DNA from: Cytophagales bacterium
GTDB lineage: Bacteria > Bacteroidota > Bacteroidia > Cytophagales > JAAEPT01
Assembly (NCBI GenBank): GCA_024232295.1
Contig: JAAEPT010000123.1
Location: forward strand, 1-64,000
Reading direction: 5' to 3'
Length of the DNA: 64,000 bases
Made by a program: the position numbers and the translations under genes. The notes under the pieces are model-generated. The model saw only the letters and a list, made by a program, of their open reading frames with translations, was not told where the DNA came from and made no database searches. Position 1 is the first letter of the stretch. The number at the start of each line of letters is the position of its first letter. This document shows, piece after piece, positions 8,301 to 15,980 of the stretch.

Positions 8301-9330
8301 CTAAGGCTGCTTTTTTCTGACAAACAACTAATACCCGTTTTCCCCTTGCTACAAAATCAGTAACAAGATTACAAATGAGTTGTGATTTTCCTGTTCCAGG
8401 AGGTCCTTGTACACTAATGGATTTCCCTTTTTTTACTTCATGGATTGCTCTTTCTTGAAAAGCATCTAACTCAAAAGGAGTAAATGTTTGCTCCTCCTTG
8501 ATGATGGAAATGGGAAGATCGATTGTTTTTGATAAAAAGAATTCTTCTAGAGAAGGAAAGTTTATTTGTTGTTCTAACCATTCATAGTCGGGTACAAGAT
8601 AAGAATCTGCTTGTGGGAAAAGTCCCATCACTGCTTGATTCTGTAATTTTAAAACCCCTTTTTGAGTCGCTAGTGAATAATCTTGTTTGGTGTATCGAGT
8701 GAAAGGTAGAAGTGTATTTTCGAATAAATGTTGGTTGAAATTAATTTCTAATGGACTTGCTTCTGTCAAATCATACAATTCGTTCTTGAACGCTTGTAAG
8801 TTTTTAGGAAACTCATTGAAAGCTGTATCCAGTAAATCATCAGATATTTTGGTGTTATTAAAAAATGAGAAGGCAAGTAAAAAGCTTTTGTTGAAGGTAA
8901 TATTAACCTCTTCTCTCAATTCTAAATGCCAAGTATTATTTTCTGAACTTAGACGAACTGGAAAAAAAATAAGAGGACAACGAATTAGGGAATCATTCAA
9001 TAATTTTCCTTCTACAAAAGGCCAACCAATGTATAAGTCTTGTGCACCTAGCTCTTCAAAAATTTGTTTGTTTTTGCGATGTATTTGCTTAAGCTGTTTG
9101 GAAACTTTATTGTTTTCTTCGAGACGACTGTCCACTACAGCACACAAAGGAATTTTCTTTTTTCCTTTGATTATCCTCTCCAAAATAGTATATGAAGCCT
9201 GATTTGTCAAAAAGTCAAAGTTGTGAACATCAATGTCTTGACTCTTTAATAAACGAAGCAACATAAGTGACTTGTTGGAGCCACTTAAGTTGGTTAATTT
9301 CTTTAAATACGCTTTAAGTAGTTTTTGCAT
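5350..9330 (-). CDS. Large UPF1-like superfamily 1 helicase (COG1112 type)
   Basis: The 1326-residue ATPase has an N-terminal region resembling DUF4011 (residues 1-200, YLKKLTNLSGSNKSLMLLRL and later CPLIFFPVRL), Walker A GPPGTGKSQ near residue 308, a long helical insertion (about 350-880), Walker B VIFDEASQ near 940, motif III ITGDEQQLPP, QEHYRSQ (motif IV), VQGDERDIIIFS (motif V) and NVAITRARKE (motif VI) near 1170. This is a complete SF1B motif set, so the enzyme should be active on DNA or RNA. No C-terminal nuclease domain was seen. The track starts at GTG 9342; ATG 9330 is preferred. It follows an outer-membrane protein gene by about 20 bp. Similar helicases occur in defence islands, but a housekeeping role cannot be excluded. 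Confidence 0.85.
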   Translation of the reverse strand: MQKLLKAYLKKLTNLSGSNKSLMLLRLLKSQDIDVHNFDFLTNQASYTILERIIKGKKKIPLCAVVDSRLEENNKVSKQLKQIHRKNKQIFEELGAQDLYIGWPFVEGKLLNDSLIRCPLIFFPVRLSSENNTWHLELREEVNITFNKSFLLAFSFFNNTKISDDLLDTAFNEFPKNLQAFKNELYDLTEASPLEINFNQHLFENTLLPFTRYTKQDYSLATQKGVLKLQNQAVMGLFPQADSYLVPDYEWLEQQINFPSLEEFFLSKTIDLPISIIKEEQTFTPFELDAFQERAIHEVKKGKSISVQGPPGTGKSQLICNLVTDFVARGKRVLVVCQKKAALDVVYERLSQKEIEDFVGQINDFKTDRSRIFQQINLQIDNSPDYQRQNNLYNTVELDRTFINISRKIDQITEELTEFKEAFFDTKECGTNVKELYLKSNRKAPHISLTEEYKNFDIYTIEPFVQRLQNYLPYVFQYHHKEHPWFERKSFSSFSIEDLNNISQLLSEIPNYISKFREQTQQNIQHTIDFEDAEWLLDRKEDLAEIRSLLNDPEIFKFFQHFGNHPPQEEWLLLQEYQLLNTYRDKGMETSLEGKELAEVRNLIQEALNSFQRFDKKVLWKVRNRKAVYRLQKLIVQHGFDWGIQGLKKLAHKIDNRLNFQHKLKRISEQDWVIDIPQGTDLTLLDNWFYQQHVAIKAYQLVQELQNYREILGFYTQTYSVVCQRMDDAINFCQEAVWDEQKWLKYLSQSQIHDILQNKNTCEELKESLELDFDNLCEFDKQKESFQQYELNTIDKVLKEVEEQDIQTCISFFENSIYCSWIYHIERKYPALRIASSLKIEQLEQELQNLIPQKRQLTKEILQIKLREMTYRDFNYNRLHNLTTYRDLKKQVTKKRQLWSLRKTFEHFSDEIFNLVPCWLASPESVSAIFPMESYFDLVIFDEASQCFAEKSIPALYRGKQIIITGDEQQLPPNDLYKVRWEEENEEEEIHTDIDIESLLTLSNQYLKQTTLQEHYRSQSLDLIAFSNHHFYDNKLRLLPQLEKINSAQSNLHYHKVKGTWEYNQNLEEAHTIVDMVHKWVKEGITNIGIVTFNVKQQESVQDILERSWAGEETSFPSEIFVKNIENVQGDERDIIIFSIGYAPSSSGKISLNFGSLNTEKGENRLNVAITRARKEIHIVSSILPHQLQTENAKNRGPQLLKEYLQYVYDASNKNSNIGELETNPTKKWTGTNLKNELEQSFSPLLQSSLPFGDLEFVMESEYKGLVLTDDESYFNSISAKDTHAYFPLLLNQKNWKYVRAYSRNFWNFRKEQKQKMQGFLERNEK

Positions 9331-9350
9331 ATAGTTATACACGTAAAAAC

Positions 9351-10220
9351 TTACCTAAGGTATCGGATTCCGATGTTATAAGTTTGTCCAGCCCCCTGAC
9401 TTTTTCCTAATGGGAAGGTTGTGAAAAGAGCTTCTAGTTCTAAATGTGTGTTCAATTGGTACTTTCCTCCAATTCCTATTTGACTGTAATAATTAGAAAG
9501 TAAAGGATCAGTTCCCCATGTAGGTCCCCATTCAACCATTGCATAGGTTGTGATTTTTGTAGTAGGAAAATAACTCACAAAAGCTTTGACTGGTGTGCTA
9601 AACAATGGTTCTTCTGAGTATGATTCTCTAGGAATGCGTAAAAACATTTCAAGAGCAGTGAAAACTTGCCATTTTTGACTAAGACTCTTATCCCAAAATA
9701 TTTGGTTTAGCCAAGTATAAGTATCCCAATCCAACCAAGGAGCATTATTATCATTTACTCCTTCCAAGTTTGGAGCAGTAGGAAATAAGAATGTTGATTG
9801 GAAAGATAGTCGTCTATATTTCTTGAAAGGCAAAAACTTAATACGAGGTCCTATTTTCGTGACAGCAGTTCTTTGTAAATCTCCAGCTTGGAAAATCGCA
9901 AAAGCATGGCTGTCCTCACTTGTTGTAGAAGTTGAACGTACATATAAATCAAATCCAACATTCAAACGAGAATTAATACCATATAATCCTTGTACAAAAT
10001 TTCCTAAATAATTCGAGCGAGAGCCCTGCATATTTCTTACTCTGTGCTCATCAAAACCTTGTGTTTGTGTATAAAGGTTATTGAATATTTTTAACTCAAT
10101 TTGTTGCTTTTGGAGTAGTGCAGAAGGGGTAAAGCTTTGCAAATTAAAGCTTTCGTCATCATCTTGTGCAAATAGGATATTTCCTATCCCCAAGAATAAA
10201 AGGCAAAGTAAATAACGCAT
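9351..10220 (-). CDS. Outer-membrane beta-barrel protein
   Basis: The 289-residue protein has a clear signal peptide (MRYLLCLLFLGIGNILFAQ). The mature part consists of alternating-hydrophobicity strands with many aromatics, such as NSRLNVGFDLYVRS, YRRLSFQSTFLFP and HLELEALFTTFP, and it ends in GIRYLR with an aromatic close to the C-terminus as in outer-membrane barrels. The substrate is unknown. It is divergent from ilvB and is the first gene of a pair with the SF1 helicase. A TACCTTGA box upstream on the minus strand resembles the Bacteroidota -7 element with one deviation. Confidence 0.7.
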   Translation of the reverse strand: MRYLLCLLFLGIGNILFAQDDDESFNLQSFTPSALLQKQQIELKIFNNLYTQTQGFDEHRVRNMQGSRSNYLGNFVQGLYGINSRLNVGFDLYVRSTSTTSEDSHAFAIFQAGDLQRTAVTKIGPRIKFLPFKKYRRLSFQSTFLFPTAPNLEGVNDNNAPWLDWDTYTWLNQIFWDKSLSQKWQVFTALEMFLRIPRESYSEEPLFSTPVKAFVSYFPTTKITTYAMVEWGPTWGTDPLLSNYYSQIGIGGKYQLNTHLELEALFTTFPLGKSQGAGQTYNIGIRYLR

Positions 10221-10280
10221 AATTCTTTTTTTTTCAAGGTAATAAAAAGAAGAATGAAAAAATAATTATATTTGTCGATT

Positions 10281-11969
10281 ATGAAATTGAGAGGAGCAGA
10301 TTATATTGTTAGGATAATTGAATTGCTTGAAGCAGATCATTTATTTGCATATCCAGGAGGAGCCATTCTTCCTATTTACGATGCTTTGGCAAATACAAGC
10401 CTAAAGAATGTATTGGTTCGTCATGAGCAAGCAGCTTCACTAGCCGCAAATGCTTATGGACGTTTGAAAAATAAACCTGGTTTTTGTTTATCTACTTCTG
10501 GACCAGGAGCAACAAACTTGGTCACAGGTATTGCGGATGCATACGCTGATTCTGTACCAATGATTGCAATTACTGGACAAGTGGCTACAACATTGATTGG
10601 TAGTGATGCTTTCCAAGAAACAGATATTACAGGTATTTGTATTCCAATTACTAAGAAAACATATTTAATAACAGATATTGAGGATGTAGCTTCTATCTTT
10701 TTAGATGCTTACAGAGTGGCTATTCATGACCGTCCAGGTCCTGTGTTAATTGACATTCCTAAAGATGTTCAAAATGCAGAGATTGAATTACCAGAAGATT
10801 GGGAAAAGAGTATTGTTCCTCCTCAAAAGAACCAACCATATAATGTTCGTAGAGAGCAGTTAGAGGATGCAAGAGTGTTAACGCAAGATGCTAAATATCC
10901 TTTAATCATTGCTGGTCATGGTGTATTGATGGCTGAAGCATGGGACGAGTTGAGAGATTTTGTAAAGAGAGAACAAATTCCTACCATTTCTACCATTTTA
11001 GGTATTGGTGCATTGGAGCATGATAATCCTTTGTATTATTCTTGGTTAGGAATGCATGGAATGAAATATGCAAATGATGCTGTACAGAAAGCTGACTTGA
11101 TCATTGCATTAGGAATTCGTTTTGATGATCGTATCACAGGTAAGTTGGATGAATTTGCCCCGAATGCAAAAGTTATTCATGTAGATATTGATGAGAGTGA
11201 GGATAGTAAAAACGTACCAGCAGATGTGTTTTTACATGCTGACTTAAAGCGTTTGTTAGCGGAATGTCCTGATACTCGTACAGACGAAAATAAAGTAACA
11301 AGACAAGAGTGGATTGCTTATTTGAATGAACAAAAGTCACAATATCCATTGAAGAAGGCTGACTTATCTAAATTTACAGAAATTAGTGCATTAAGTATCT
11401 TAGAAGAACAATTACCAAGTAATGCTGTAATTTCTACTGATGTAGGTCAGCACCAAATGTGGTCTGCCCAATACTTACAACGTATGGAGCCAAATCACTT
11501 TTTGTCTTCTTGTGGTTTAGGTACAATGGGTTTTGGTCTTCCTGGAGCAATGGGTGGACAAGCTGCTAAACCAGATAATGAAGTTTGGTGCATTACAGGT
11601 GATGGTTCTTTCCAAATGAATATTCAAGAGTTGATTACTTGTGTTCAAGAGCAGTGGCCAATCAAGATCTTATTATTAGATAATACATATCTTGGAATGG
11701 TTCGTCAGTGGCAAGAACAATTCTATGAGAGAAATTATTCTGGTGTAGAACTTACAAACCCAGATTTCTTGAAAGTAGCAGAAGCTTACCACTTCAAAAC
11801 GGCAAGTGCTTCTACAGTAGAAGAAATGAAAGAGGCAGTTAAATTAGCTCAAGAAACAGATGGTCCTTTCTTGATTCATGCATGCGTACCAAGAGAGGAA
11901 AATGTATTCCCTATGGTAGCTCCACAAACAAGTTTATCAGAAACAATGTATTACCCAACTGGTAATTAA
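10281..11969 (+). CDS. ilvB: Acetolactate synthase large subunit
   Basis: Catalyses the ThDP-dependent condensation of pyruvate to acetolactate or acetohydroxybutyrate, the first shared step of branched-chain amino-acid synthesis. The 562-residue product has the FAYPGGAILPIYDAL start, the catalytic glutamate in RHEQAASLAANAYGR (about residue 48), the FAD-domain RFDDRITGKLDEF, and the ThDP-Mg motif GDGSFQMNIQEL near 440 followed by NTYLGMVRQWQ, all of the anabolic type. The track starts at TTG 10272; ATG 10281 matches the family. No ilvN/ilvH regulatory subunit follows, which is unusual; it must be encoded elsewhere or be missing. A TATATTTG box lies only 6 bp upstream of the ATG. Confidence 0.93.
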   Translation: MKLRGADYIVRIIELLEADHLFAYPGGAILPIYDALANTSLKNVLVRHEQAASLAANAYGRLKNKPGFCLSTSGPGATNLVTGIADAYADSVPMIAITGQVATTLIGSDAFQETDITGICIPITKKTYLITDIEDVASIFLDAYRVAIHDRPGPVLIDIPKDVQNAEIELPEDWEKSIVPPQKNQPYNVRREQLEDARVLTQDAKYPLIIAGHGVLMAEAWDELRDFVKREQIPTISTILGIGALEHDNPLYYSWLGMHGMKYANDAVQKADLIIALGIRFDDRITGKLDEFAPNAKVIHVDIDESEDSKNVPADVFLHADLKRLLAECPDTRTDENKVTRQEWIAYLNEQKSQYPLKKADLSKFTEISALSILEEQLPSNAVISTDVGQHQMWSAQYLQRMEPNHFLSSCGLGTMGFGLPGAMGGQAAKPDNEVWCITGDGSFQMNIQELITCVQEQWPIKILLLDNTYLGMVRQWQEQFYERNYSGVELTNPDFLKVAEAYHFKTASASTVEEMKEAVKLAQETDGPFLIHACVPREENVFPMVAPQTSLSETMYYPTGN

Positions 11970-11990
11970 TAATATATTTAAGATGAAATA

Positions 11991-12027
11991 AGAAAGGCGA
12001 TTCATAATTTATGAATCGCCTTTCTTT
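11991..12027 (+). terminator. Terminator after ilvB
   Basis: Perfect 16-bp inverted repeat agaaaggcgattcata / tatgaatcgcctttct with a 3-nt loop, followed by a short T-rich tract. Confidence 0.85.
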
Positions 12028-12108
12028 ATTTGTATACCTTTATATAGATTTTGCAATGTGTATCATTTTTGTGTATATTGCAGTTAGCTATTAATCATAA
12101 CAGATAAC

Positions 12109-12249
12109 ATGATGAAGTCTTCAGAAGTAATTGAAAGTAAGTTTATTGTTTCTTTTTTGAAGGAAAAGCAAACAGAAAAAAGAGAACGTAGTATTGCTTT
12201 TTTTAAAAAATTAAAAGAAGAGAATAATAAAAAGAATGTCGAAAAATAG
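12109..12249 (+). CDS. Small helical protein upstream of DUF6169-like gene
   Basis: This 46-residue ORF was absent from the supplied track. It encodes a lysine/glutamate-rich, probably all-helical peptide (VSFLKEKQTEKRERSIAFFK is representative). Its stop overlaps the ATG of the next gene by 14 nt, a layout typical of translational coupling. No family was recognised. Small coupled upstream proteins of this sort are common as antitoxins or partners, but that function is not shown here. Confidence 0.45.
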   Translation: MMKSSEVIESKFIVSFLKEKQTEKRERSIAFFKKLKEENNKKNVEK

Positions 12250-12769
12250 TGATATGTATGAATATCATAAAATTGAGGGAGATGAGAGTCTCCCTTCTTT
12301 TTTGTTTAAAACAGATAATAAGTATCAATATCTGATAAGGTTTGAAGAATTCTATTTTCCATTAGATTTTGGTTTAGGTGAAAGTGTAGTTGTTGTAGAG
12401 TTTGATTATGCTGACCAAAATGGAAATTCTCGATATGATAAGTCTTGTGTAAAAAATATCCCTGATAATAAAATTGCTCCAACCATTGCAAAAATTTTAG
12501 AAGAAGTTTGTTTAAACTATCCTAATTATATCCTCTTTTTTCAATGCGATAATACAGAAAATGAAGGAGCAATAAGACAAAGATTATTTCAATATTGGTT
12601 TAATGTCTACAATTGTTTACCAAATTATAAAAAGTATAATCGAGAAATTCGTTATGAAAATACATATTGTTATACCTCATTGATTTACAATAGTCATTTA
12701 TTTCCAGAAGTAAACCTTTTGTCATCTGTTTATAAAGAGATAGAAAATATTGAACAAAGTAAATCTTAA
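12236..12769 (+). CDS. DUF6169-like hypothetical protein
   Basis: The 177-residue cytoplasmic protein resembles the DUF6169 family known mainly from Bacteroidota. It has an N-terminal strand-rich half (YQYLIRFEEFYFPLDFG, VVVVEFDYAD), an I-x-x-TIAKILEEV helix, then the family-like ILFFQCDNTENEGAIRQRLF followed by YWFN. Function is unknown. It is coupled to the small ORF before it and convergent with radC, with only 10 bp between the two stops. The family call comes from recalled patterns, not a search. Confidence 0.6.
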   Translation: MSKNSDMYEYHKIEGDESLPSFLFKTDNKYQYLIRFEEFYFPLDFGLGESVVVVEFDYADQNGNSRYDKSCVKNIPDNKIAPTIAKILEEVCLNYPNYILFFQCDNTENEGAIRQRLFQYWFNVYNCLPNYKKYNREIRYENTYCYTSLIYNSHLFPEVNLLSSVYKEIENIEQSKS

Positions 12770-12779
12770 GAAAAGAATT

Positions 12780-13469
12780 TTACATCAGCCCATTATCTGC
12801 AAAGCTGAAATAGTCATCATTTGTAAGGATTAGGTGATCAAGAATAGGGATTTCTAATACCTTTCCAGCTTCTTTTACTTTTTGTGTCAGATTGATATCG
12901 GCTTGACTTGCTTGTAGATTTCCAGAAGGATGATTATGAGCCAAAATCAACCCAGAGGCAGTTTGTTCTAAAGCAATTTTAAAAATTAGCTTTGGGTCTG
13001 CTACCGTTCCCGATACTCCTCCAGAACTAATACAATGTACTTTCATGACTTTATTTGCTCTGTTTAGGCAAAGAATCCAAAACTCTTCGTGCTGTAAATC
13101 CATAAGATAAGGACTTAATACTTCATAAGCATCGTTAGAGCATTTGATTTGAGGTTGTTCTACCTTTTCTTTATTTTTCCTCCTTCTTCCCAATTCCAAA
13201 GCACTAATGATATTGATTGCTTTTGCTTCTCCAATCCCATTAAATTTTTCTAAATCCTTTACACTTAGTTTTGCCAAATTATGCAAATCATTATTCACCG
13301 TACCAAGAATAGATTGAGCTAAGCCTACAGCATTTTGCTCTTTATTTCCAGAACCTAATAGAATACCAATTAACTCCGCATCTGATAGTGTGTTTTTTCC
13401 TTTGAGTAGAAGTTTTTCTCTTGGTCTATCTTCTTCTGCAAGGTGTTTTATTGTAAGTTTTTTATCCAT
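12780..13469 (-). CDS. radC: RadC family JAB/MPN-domain protein
   Basis: The 229-residue protein has an N-terminal helix-hairpin-helix region (LEKFNGIGEAKAINIISAL, about residues 68-86) and a C-terminal JAB-like metalloprotease fold carrying HNHPSGNLQASQAD near residue 175, with downstream LDHLILTNDDYFSFAD. The HxH...D arrangement would bind zinc. Despite the name, RadC proteins are not established as repair enzymes; the JAB domain suggests peptidase activity. Length and motif order are typical. It is a single minus-strand gene between two plus-strand units. Confidence 0.92.
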   Translation of the reverse strand: MDKKLTIKHLAEEDRPREKLLLKGKNTLSDAELIGILLGSGNKEQNAVGLAQSILGTVNNDLHNLAKLSVKDLEKFNGIGEAKAINIISALELGRRRKNKEKVEQPQIKCSNDAYEVLSPYLMDLQHEEFWILCLNRANKVMKVHCISSGGVSGTVADPKLIFKIALEQTASGLILAHNHPSGNLQASQADINLTQKVKEAGKVLEIPILDHLILTNDDYFSFADNGLM

Positions 13470-13611
13470 AAAAATGTGCTAAAAAGAGTTTGTAAATAAT
13501 ATATGTTTAAGTTTTCTATAATTCAACTTATTTGCACAATAAAATGACAAAAAGCAGTGTTTGTACTTCTATTTTTTTATAATTTGTTGTCTATAAAACA
13601 ACAGGAAAGCT

Positions 13612-14778
13612 ATGAATGTATTATTAGTAGATGATGTAAAGACGTTTCAGCAATTATTACCACTTACTTATACACGTCCAATTTCTTATTTGCGTGTAGG
13701 AATTTTTACGTTAATTGAGAAGTGGGAACATTGGTTAGATACCAAAGAAATTAGTTGTTTTACGGAAGAGTATTTGCAAAAGAAATATAAACCTGTTATT
13801 GCGGATGAAAATTTATTCATTAGCTCTTCTGTACTGCCTTCTGAAGAGGTAGTAGAAAAGATAACTTCCTTAGAAAATGGACAATCATTATTTTATCAAG
13901 ATGATTTTGTTGCTTTTAGAGGGAAAAGCCTTGAAAATGCAGAAGTTTCTACAAGAATTTTTTTAAGAACATCTCCTGTTTTTCTACATCATTATTGGGA
14001 TTTATTTCAAAATAATGGAGAGGAGATTAAGAAAGATTTTGCTTTTGTCAAAAAGGAAAGTTCAACAGAGTGTTTGTATGATCCTTATACACGAGTTTAT
14101 GGAGAACACAATTTATTCATTGAGCAAGGAGCGGAAGTAAGAGCTGCCATTATTGATGCTGATAGTGGTCCTGTTTACATTGGTAAAAATGTTAAAATTA
14201 ATGAAGGAGCCATTATCAAAGGTCCTTTTGCCATTTGTGAAGGAGCTAGTGTAAGTATGGGAGCCAAAATTCGTCAAGCAACTACTATTGGTCCTTATTC
14301 TAATGTTGGTGGAGAGGTTAAGAACTCTATTGTGATTGGTCATAGTAATAAGGGACATGAAGGTTATATGGGCAATAGTATTTTGGGTGAATGGTGTAAT
14401 TTAGGGGCTGATACAAATACCTCTAACCTTAAAAATAACTTTGGAGAGGTGAAGGTCTGGAATTATGCCACTGAGCAATTGGAGAAAACCAACCAATTAA
14501 ATTGTGGATTAATTATGGGTGATCACTCCAAAGCAGGAGTAAACACAATGTTCAATACAGGGACAGTGGTTGGTGCTTTTGTAAATGTATTTGGAGGTGG
14601 ATTTCCTGCCAAGCATTTGCCTTCTTTTTCTTGGGAGAATGATGAACAAACATTCGAATTAGAAAAAGGAATCATGATGGCAAAACGTATGATGCATTAC
14701 TTTGGCAAAGATTTAAGCCAAGAAGATGAAGAGATTTATCGTCATATTTTTGATGTAACAGAGCGTTTTAGATTCTAG
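13612..14778 (+). CDS. GlmU-like bifunctional sugar nucleotidyl/acetyltransferase
   Basis: The 388-residue product matches the alternative GlmU family of Bacteroidota (TIGR03991 type), thought to convert GlcN-1-P to UDP-GlcNAc. The N-terminal half opens with MNVLLVDDVKTFQQLLPLTYTRPISYLRVGI, a recognisable but atypical nucleotidyltransferase start. The C-terminal half (about residues 170-340) is a left-handed beta-helix of hexapeptide repeats, for example VYIGKNVKINEGAIIKGPFA and VSMGAKIRQATTIGPYSNVG. UDP-GlcNAc made here would feed peptidoglycan, lipid A and the glycan cluster further along the window. It is probably expressed alone or with holB. Confidence 0.85.
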   Translation: MNVLLVDDVKTFQQLLPLTYTRPISYLRVGIFTLIEKWEHWLDTKEISCFTEEYLQKKYKPVIADENLFISSSVLPSEEVVEKITSLENGQSLFYQDDFVAFRGKSLENAEVSTRIFLRTSPVFLHHYWDLFQNNGEEIKKDFAFVKKESSTECLYDPYTRVYGEHNLFIEQGAEVRAAIIDADSGPVYIGKNVKINEGAIIKGPFAICEGASVSMGAKIRQATTIGPYSNVGGEVKNSIVIGHSNKGHEGYMGNSILGEWCNLGADTNTSNLKNNFGEVKVWNYATEQLEKTNQLNCGLIMGDHSKAGVNTMFNTGTVVGAFVNVFGGGFPAKHLPSFSWENDEQTFELEKGIMMAKRMMHYFGKDLSQEDEEIYRHIFDVTERFRF

Positions 14779-14844
14779 TGCTTTGTATCCTTTTCCTTTT
14801 TTGATAAAAACACTAACTTGTATTATCAAAGAAGGAAAAGTTTT

Positions 14845-15978
14845 ATGTTTTTTTCACAAATACAAGGATTAGATGAGATAAAAGAACAGTTGGTAGCATC
14901 TGTGGAAAATCAACATGTTGCTCATGCTCAATTATTTGCTGGTGGAGAAGGAGGAGGAGCATTAGCATTAGCTTTAGCTTTTGCTAACTATATTAATTGT
15001 GAAAACAAACAAGGAGGTAATGCTTGTGGAGAATGTGCTGTATGTCAAAAAACAAAAAAACATATTCACCCAGATTATCACTTTATTTTTCCAACTTACA
15101 CCAAAACAAAAAAAGAGGCATCTAATAAGGAGGAACAGAAAAGTCAATTTCTAAGTGATTGGAGAGTCTTTTTAAACAAAAACCCTTATCCATCTTTATC
15201 TGCTTGGGCAGATTTTTCAAAAGCAGATAATCGTCAGTGCAATATTTCAATTGAAGAGAGTAGAAGGATTATTAAGGATGTTTCGATGAAAGCATTCGAG
15301 GCAGAATACAAAGTCTTTTTTATGTGGCTTCCCGAGTATATGAATGAAGCTGCTTCCAATGCATTATTGAAAGTATTGGAGGAACCTCCTCACAAAACAT
15401 TATTTTTCTTAGTCACTCAATCATTAGAGCAAGTACTTCCTACCATTTTATCGAGAACACAAATCGTGAATGTACGTCCCTTTACAGAATATGAGGTGCA
15501 GAATATATTGATTAATCAGTTTTATACAGAAGCTCCTAAAGCAAGAAATTTGGCTTTGTGGGCAGATGGAAATGTTGAGAAGGCACTTAGTCTAGGAAAA
15601 GAAAAGGAAAATGATAGTTTCTTGGCATTTAAGAACTGGATGCGCCATGCATTTATGGGAGATTTCACAAACTTAGTGAAGTTCTCCGATGAATATCAAA
15701 AATTAAGTAAGGTTGCTCAGAAGAGTTTATTGACTTATGCCGAAAATGTGATAAGAGAGTTATTACTTTTTCATCATGGTGCTTCTAATTTATTGAGAAT
15801 GCCAGAAGAAGAGCGTACTTTCTTAGAAGGTTTTGCAAAGGCAGTAAAACCAGAGCATCTGGAAGATATGTATGCAGTATTTGAAGAGGCTTTGATACAT
15901 ATTGAAAGGAATATTAATGCCAAGATGATTAGCCTAGATGTGGGGTTACAGATGGTGAAATTATTTAGAAAAAAGTAG
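14845..15978 (+). CDS. holB: DNA polymerase III delta-prime subunit
   Basis: Clamp-loader subunit that, with gamma/tau and delta, loads the beta clamp. The 377-residue protein has a degenerate P-loop (AGGEGGGALALALAFA), a zinc module with four cysteines (NCENKQGGNACGECAVCQ), the sensor region MNEAASNALLKVLEEPP and an SRTQ motif, all characteristic of delta-prime. The lack of an intact Walker A is normal for this non-hydrolysing subunit. The track starts at TTG 14818; ATG 14845 (MFFSQIQGLDEIKEQL) is preferred on family grounds. hemC starts 2 bp after the stop. Confidence 0.9.
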   Translation: MFFSQIQGLDEIKEQLVASVENQHVAHAQLFAGGEGGGALALALAFANYINCENKQGGNACGECAVCQKTKKHIHPDYHFIFPTYTKTKKEASNKEEQKSQFLSDWRVFLNKNPYPSLSAWADFSKADNRQCNISIEESRRIIKDVSMKAFEAEYKVFFMWLPEYMNEAASNALLKVLEEPPHKTLFFLVTQSLEQVLPTILSRTQIVNVRPFTEYEVQNILINQFYTEAPKARNLALWADGNVEKALSLGKEKENDSFLAFKNWMRHAFMGDFTNLVKFSDEYQKLSKVAQKSLLTYAENVIRELLLFHHGASNLLRMPEEERTFLEGFAKAVKPEHLEDMYAVFEEALIHIERNINAKMISLDVGLQMVKLFRKK

Positions 15979-15980
15979 CA

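Noticed and set aside
8687-9202. 171-codon plus-strand ORF inside the helicase gene
   Set aside because: Antisense shadow of a gene with complete SF1 motifs.
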